From: Ashinkailepas kermadecensis
Lineage: Eukaryota > Arthropoda > Thecostraca > Neolepadidae
Direction: 5' to 3'
DNA: 64,000 bases
Assembly: GCA_034440615.1 (NCBI GenBank)
Contig: JAOTOM010005141.1
Location: forward strand, 744,001-808,000
Every line of letters begins with the position of its first letter. Position 1 is the first letter of the stretch. Shown here one piece after another: positions 58,493-64,000 of the stretch. Position numbers and translations under genes: made by a program. The notes beneath the pieces were generated by a model. That model had not been told where the DNA came from, ran no database searches, and saw only the letters and a program-made list of their open reading frames with translations.

Positions 58493-59454
58493 TTAACACG
58501 CGCACTGGAGGGGGGAGGCGAAATCCGCCCACCCCTCCGGTTTTTCGCAAATAACTGCAGATTTTACCGGTCGATATGCGCGATTTTCTGCGTACCTGCT
58601 TAGAAATGAACAATGAGTCGCTTAAAGCAAGAAAAATGGAAATCGGCCGATTTTTTTTTCAAGTTAGGGACCGTTAAAGTAAAACAATTATAGCGCCAGA
58701 CCACAAAAATCAGCGCTGATGCGCTTCCCGTATACTCGCAAAGGGGAAGTGTTCTTGGCAACACTAGCGAGTTGTTTGATGTATATTTGTATGCTATATA
58801 GCTTCAAAGTCATGTTAGGTGACCGAGGTCAAGTCAGGTCAAGTTCATGACAGGTTAATGGAACCAAACTTGATCAACTGGAATGTTGTCATAAATGCAT
58901 TACTGTTTGTAATTTGTACTGTTTGTCATTGCGTTTCCATATTTTATTCATGTACTTTTCCATACTTTATTCATGCACTTCACTCCTTTCTTCACGAAGC
59001 CGATTGCTCCGAGCTGCCCGACGGAGCAGTCGGGCGGGCGGCCCGGTTCCGGTAACTGGAACAGGTAACTGACCTGACAAAGTGGTACTACATAGGTGAC
59101 CTGAGGTCAAATGTTGGGTCTAGCATCTGCATTGCATCATTAGTAATGTCCAAAACATCACGGATGCCCATTTTGAGGCATTTAAACACAAACACAGCGA
59201 TCCATAACGATGACAAGCCAAGCCACACAAAACCAGCAAATTTTGCCAATTTGACCTCATTTGACCTTGAAGATATTGACCTAAGGTCATGAAATTTGCA
59301 CACAATAGAGTTCACTACCGTACCCAATCCACCATGTGAATTTCGTTCCTCCAGCTTTCCTAGGAGCCGAGATCTTAGGGGGGGGGCGGGGCGGAATCCC
59401 CCCCCCCCCCTCCGGTGCGCATAATTTTCAGAGGCCCTCCAGGGCGCGTGTTAA
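58493..59454. mobile_element. TTAA-flanked non-autonomous element, copy 3 (duplicate of copy 2)
   Basis: TTAA at 58493-58496 and 59451-59454, with the same inverted ends as copy 2. It arose by the large duplication and is not an independent insertion. Differences from copy 2 are a handful of substitutions and C/G-run lengths. Confidence 0.8.
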
Positions 59455-59773
59455 ATGATTTAAAAAAACATAATTCATGATATGATAATCCCATAAAACA
59501 TAATTTTGCAATAGTTTCACAGCGAAGGAAACAATTTCGTCAGTTAATCATATACACCTGGTTTCAAATATTCCAGCGATAACATAGATATATCAATTAC
59601 CAATCACACTTGGTCAATGCAAAATACATGGGAGGAGAGAGCAGCGCTCGGACCCGCTGAAAATCTTTGAAAAATAATGCAATCATGGGGGTGCACCTTC
59701 AGTTCATGGAAGGCATTTCAGGCCTTGGGATCGTAATGTAGATCTACGGCGCACACCTTCGGACCTTTTTTTT

Positions 59774-59947
59774 GGCTTATTGGGTGGTTAACGACGCACT
59801 TTATGCACAATCACGGCTAATAGCGCCACCCACACTATTTCGCCGGTGGGCCGCGGGATTAGGAAATGTCCCGAGCGGTGCTAGTGTTGAACTCAGAACC
59901 TTTGTATCCAGAACTCAACATCCTAACTACTCGGCCATCATCGCGCC
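59774..59947 (-). mobile_element. tRNA-derived SINE (second type)
   Basis: On the minus strand the head reads GATGGCCGAGTAGTTAGGAT (A-box-like), then GGTTCTGAGTTCAAC (degenerate B box). The body ends CGTCGTTAACCACCCAATAA. That tail resembles the GTCGTAAAACCAATAAAG tail of the SINE at 52.8 kb, suggesting a shared 3' domain on different tRNA heads. Confidence 0.55.
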
Positions 59948-60480
59948 TTTCAGACCTTCGGTACGGATTTTTGTTTTCAGGTCGGGGACATCCTCCATCC
60001 ATCTGGGACACCCAGCCAAGCTTTGGGCACACCACTTGTAGGACAGCACTTGTGCCTTCGGCGCCCTGTGAGCCAGTAAACCGGCCTTTTGCGCCTAAGG
60101 GATGGAGGGGCACGACCCAAAGACCCCTACATACGCCAATGTTTGTATGTATAGTAAACCTGGAATGATTATGGGAGTGAGCTACAAGGTAGAGTGAGCT
60201 ACAATTTGATATGTCCACAGGTGCACCGGGTCAGATATTCGTCGCTGCATGATGAAGGTTCCGGTGCACATTTTTCAAATGCATGCCTCCAAGGCATACG
60301 TGTTATTTTTCGGACTCGGGAAAGCACTGAATAGCAGGCTATGGTGTCCATGTGTTGCCACGTTTGCAATATTGGGGATAAGGACAACAATGTATTCCCT
60401 GAGGGGCACTACCTCCCATGACCACCACATGAGCTAGACGATGTCAAAGTCGTCAGCGCTTCTCATTTTAGTCTTCTCAT

Positions 60481-60554
60481 CTAAAATGAGACTTCTTATC
60501 GAAGTCTCATTTTAGGGTAGCTGGTTTGACAGCTCTCTGAGAGCTGTCAAACCA
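60481..60554. repeat. two adjacent perfect hairpins
   Basis: The first: arms CTAAAATGAGACTTC (60481-60495) and complement (60501-60515), loop TTATC. The second: arms TGGTTTGACAGCTCTC (60522-60537) and complement (60539-60554), loop of one base. An extra partial copy of the first arm, TCTCATTTTAG, lies at 60461-60471. No T run or gene adjoins. Confidence 0.9.
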
Positions 60555-61630
60555 GGGCTTCGAAAATGCTTACTCGTTTTGCACATCTATGTGCAGATAT
60601 TTATCCAAGGAAAACGCAACCATAATTTGGGTGACCATGGGCCAGGTCACGAGATTAGGTGAGAATAAAAACTGGTTTTTGCTTCCCTGTTTATAATTCC
60701 AGCCCAACAATCATAGCGGAATAGCCAGAATATGTTGCAGAGCCCGTTGTCTTCCAAAAATGTGCAGTTTCACGTCGCTGTCAGGTCTGGTCACTGGGGT
60801 ATGCTCCAAAATAGTGAAGGTGGGAAAAGTGAACTAACAAAGTAATGTGTCATATATTTCGTCACTGCCAGGTGGTAGCTAGAACCTATAGTTTAGTGCT
60901 GCGTAGTCTCTGGCTGGGGATCTGTCTTGCTCTAGGATAGTGCTTAACGACAATCCAACTGTTGCAGGTGACTGCGGCTCTCAACGGCGGCACCGGTCTG
61001 CGGTTTGTGGCGGGGAGGGCGGGGGGGGGTACAGGCGGTCTTCGAGTACAGTCGACTTGTCCTAGCCGTGTGGGACGAATGAGCACGCATCTGTCCACCG
61101 AGCTGGGCCCGAGACCGAGCACCGACCGTGCCACCTGTGGGGCACGTGCCTGAGCAACATGTTGTAAGACACGTGCCGGCGCGGCCAGTCTGGCCGACAC
61201 GTGCTGCAGTTTATTTAATCAAGAACTGTAAGTGACTGGTACGTTTTGGATGTGTCTTGTTGTAATACATGAAATATTGCTCAAAGCCGTCTGACAACCG
61301 TACTTGTGCCCCACAAGTATATTACTGAATTTCCGAAAAGTTTACCTTCGGCGTAACCTTGTGGAGCGCCTAATTGCCTTTTAACCGGAAAATACCCTTT
61401 TTCTCATAACCTCATCTAATGCGTTGACTTTATGGGTGGACGTTCCCTCCCAATTCCCTCGACTCCACACATACCAAACGTTAAATACAATGTGTACACT
61501 GGGGAAGGATATGCTGGTGAATGTACCCTCCTACGCATTGCTATTCACCTGGCCTTCCTTCATCCAGTGAGAATGCTATGCCCTGCCCTTTACTCCAACC
61601 CTGCTCATGGTCCGACACCAACTTTTCAGT

Positions 61631-62021
61631 TCAGTTCGGAAGCGACGAAATTTCAATTTATTTCGGTGTCGAGGCCCCAGGTGTTACCATCAGTCCTCAT
61701 CTGAAATGGGACAAGCACATCCCCACAATCGTTCAACGATGTTGCATGCTATTTGTCGGCCTGGCTAGAATGTGCCACAGGGTGCCAAAGGCACAAAGCG
61801 CATGCTCATCGAAGCGACAATCTTTCGGCATGCTCGATACTGCATCGGTGTCTGGGGAAGCTGCACTGCGGCGTAGAAAAACCAAAGGCCATCAATGTTA
61901 GTGCTCGTATCATGAGTGGCTTAGGCCGACGTGAACATGTGACATCGGTGTTGCGAGAGTTGGGATGGAGACGAGTTGATAGCGTACTCAAAAGACATGC
62001 CCTTGCGTTGATGCGCTAGCT
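61631..62021 (+). pseudogene. third non-LTR RT fragment, duplicate
   Basis: Duplicate of 43480-43870 with a few substitutions (for example TCTGGGG for TCCGGGG near 61852). Same frame breaks, so the damage predates the duplication. Confidence 0.6.
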
Positions 62022-62040
62022 CCTGACAACACCAAATGCC

Positions 62041-64000
62041 AAGTCATAAAGGCTTAATAAGAGCCACCACAGGGGTCCATCTGGGTTAAGCCTGTCTGGA
62101 AAAGGTACTAAAAATGTACATACTCTCACCCTAATCAATCCCTTATCTCAAGTTCCTAGGAAGCTATATATCACAGCCTATCTAGCACCAATTCACTTGC
62201 TATTGCATAACACACTCCCCTTGTGCTACCATAGACAATCTCATCAGTATCACATCCCGAAGGAAGGTGCTGAATCCACTGCTAGGTACACCCTATATAA
62301 AGTTATAAAGCGCCCAGACTCAATAAGAGACCCAATGGCCCATCCAGTTCAGTCTGCAAATGGAAGATAATTTAAACCTGAAATGAGCAGGTCTTGCTGC
62401 AGAAAGACCTAGACGAGCTTGTGAAGTGGTCAGAAAAATGGCAAATGAAATTTAATTTTGATAAGTGCAAAATCATGCATGTAGGTAGGCAGCATATCAA
62501 GGCTCCATACTTGATGGGTGGCCAAGTATTATCTGTGCCTCAGCAGGAGAAGGACTTAGGTGTTATTTTGAACACAAAATTGGGGGCATCAGAACAGACC
62601 AAAGAAGCCAGGAAGAAGGCACTAAGAATGCTTGGGGCAATAAATAGGAATGTATCATACAAAAGTGAGGAAGTCATCAGGAAGCTTTACTGTGCATATG
62701 TCAGGCCACATCTGGAATATTGCGTCCAAGCTTGGTCCCCTAGTTATGAAAAAGATTGTTGGCTGTTAGAGAGAGTATAAAAGAGGGCAACAAAAATGGT
62801 GAATGGTATAGGCAACCTGGTATATGAGGAAAGATTGAAGAAACTGAATATGTTTTCACTTAGATATACAAGGCTGAGAGGAGATCTAATCGAGGTCTTT
62901 AAATTTGTTCATGGTCAGGAACAGGGTTATCTCAGGGAACTGTTTGAATTTAACAGAAATGATGCAATTCGAGGTCATAGATTCAAAATTAAAGTTAATC
63001 ACAGCAGGACAAGGCTAAGACAGTCCTTCTTCACCAACAGGGTAGTAGAACACTGGAACCAGCTGCCAGAAACCATTGTCAGTAGCAACACACTGAACAT
63101 CTTTAAGAACAGCATAGACAATCATTATAAGAATAGGGGGGTTGTTTTTCTGTATTCCAGGGAGAGTTGATCAACACATTTGGTGGACAACTGGTTCAGT
63201 GTACAGAGTGCAACCAAGAAGGGCCCTTGTGGCTCATATTTGCACTGATCTTTTATGTCTTTATGTCTTTATCTCTAAACCTAGTAAAAAGACCCTCCAC
63301 AACCATCCCACATCCCGAAGAACCAGTCCTCTAACATCCCACACACCCATCAATGCCCATCCACCCCAACTTTCCAGCCCTATTCCCCCGATCTCCCTCA
63401 ACACATGTGGATTGCATGCCCTATCAATAATCCTCAAACTACATCCATGCCCGCTTAAAGGGGTCTGTGCCATGCACACCTACTTAACATGCATCTCTTC
63501 CCATCCATCACAAATTAGAACTGAAAAACAAGATTTTCCTGTCTAAAAAATTTATCCACCCTACTTTTAAATACATTCGATGAGGAACTGCCTACAACAT
63601 CAGCAGGCAGCCCATTCCACTGATCAACAACCCTTTGACTGAAGACCTGTTGTCGCTTAACTGTCCGACACCTTAACTTGTCTAACCTGAATTGATGACC
63701 CCTATGTGATACTCTAAGCTGAAGAGCGTCATTTAAATTGACCTGATCTAGTCCCTTAGCAATTTTGTACATTTCAATCATGTCCCCCCCTAGTCTCCTA
63801 TACTTGAGTGAGTACATATCTAATGTCACAAGCCTTTCTCTATATTATAATTACCTATTCTATTGATGAGTCTAGTTGCTTTGCGCTGCACTCTCTCTAA
63901 CTTGTCTGTCTTTTTCTAGGTAGGGGCTCCAAGCTTGTACAGAATATTCTAAGTGGGGTTGCACATATGTTAAGTACAGTTTTTTCATGACTTCCTTGCT
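62041..64000 (-). mobile_element. family-2 LINE, duplicate copy, cut by window end
   Basis: Duplicate of 43890-45849. Contains the family-2 3' region, the nested family-1 insertion and the RT C-terminus (63829-63515). The RT frame near 63800 reads MTLDMYSLKYRRLGGDMIE continuously, where copy 1 has a one-base shift. Confidence 0.85.
62380..63275 (+). mobile_element. nested family-1 LINE, duplicate copy
   Basis: Duplicate of 44229-45124, with TAAACCT at 62373-62379 and 63276-63282. It carries the same TAA stop, at 62778. One visible coding difference is CTG for CGG (Leu for Arg) shortly before that stop. Confidence 0.87.

Larger units (their letters stand above)
59569..60926. other. segment present only in duplication copy 2
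   Basis: 1358 bp without counterpart at 42.79 kb. It contains a SINE (59774-59947) and a palindrome cluster (60481-60554). The segment has no transposon-like ends of its own, which supports loss from copy 1. Confidence 0.75.

Overview
This is eukaryotic DNA, almost certainly from an invertebrate animal with a repeat-rich genome. Reasons: degenerate LINE elements of the CR1/L2 type, Penelope-like fragments carrying a GIY-YIG-type endonuclease, TTAA-flanked and hAT-like short elements, tRNA-derived SINEs, long (TG)n, (TC)n and (TA)n microsatellites and several kilobase-scale satellites. I see no operons, ribosome binding sites, rRNA genes or CRISPR. The species cannot be fixed from the sequence. 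I recognise no intact host protein-coding gene; nearly every convincing coding signal is a broken transposon gene. The exception is an unidentified, stop-interrupted coding-like stretch at about 8.76-9.66 kb.

Layout. 0.5-6.5 kb: a nearly full-length but broken family-1 LINE on the minus strand, with coiled-coil plus SGNH-esterase ORF1 and endonuclease plus reverse transcriptase ORF2. A sister copy abuts its tail and another, in opposite orientation, sits inside it. 6.74-7.86 kb: a foldback-type element whose inverted arms are built of a 16-bp repeat, bracketed by a 10-bp direct repeat. 8.3-18.8 kb: hAT-like short elements, GC-rich islands, microsatellites, a 21-bp satellite (12.49-14.13 kb) and small tandem repeats. 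18.8-20.6 kb: two Penelope-like fragments in inverted orientation, each with a hammerhead-ribozyme-like core. 21.2-24.7 kb: a 79-bp tandem repeat and a family-2 LINE split by a TTAA-flanked element. 25.9-28.07 kb: a 60-bp satellite with a higher-order repeat of about 597 bp. 28.3-36.2 kb: decayed arrays, a 19-bp minisatellite, a 50-bp GC satellite and smaller repeats.

37.5 kb to the end: a large direct duplication. Bases from about 37.52 to 45.85 kb recur almost unchanged at 54.30-64.00 kb, and the second copy runs off the window. Both copies begin in a (GT)n tract. They share the same nested insertions, including a family-1 LINE inside a family-2 LINE. They differ by a few substitutions and by a 1.36-kb segment present only in the second. 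Either a true tandem duplication of about 16.8 kb or two haplotypes placed in series would explain it. Between them (47.2-53.9 kb) lie a family-2 LINE remnant, a decayed ~30-bp array, a hAT-like element with an 8-bp target duplication, a tRNA-derived SINE and a cluster of an 8-bp motif around a 0.4-kb (TG)n tract.

The elements do not form a pathway. What they record is an order of events: LINE insertion, re-insertion into LINE tails and 3' regions, TTAA-element insertion into a LINE 3' region, then duplication of the whole nest.
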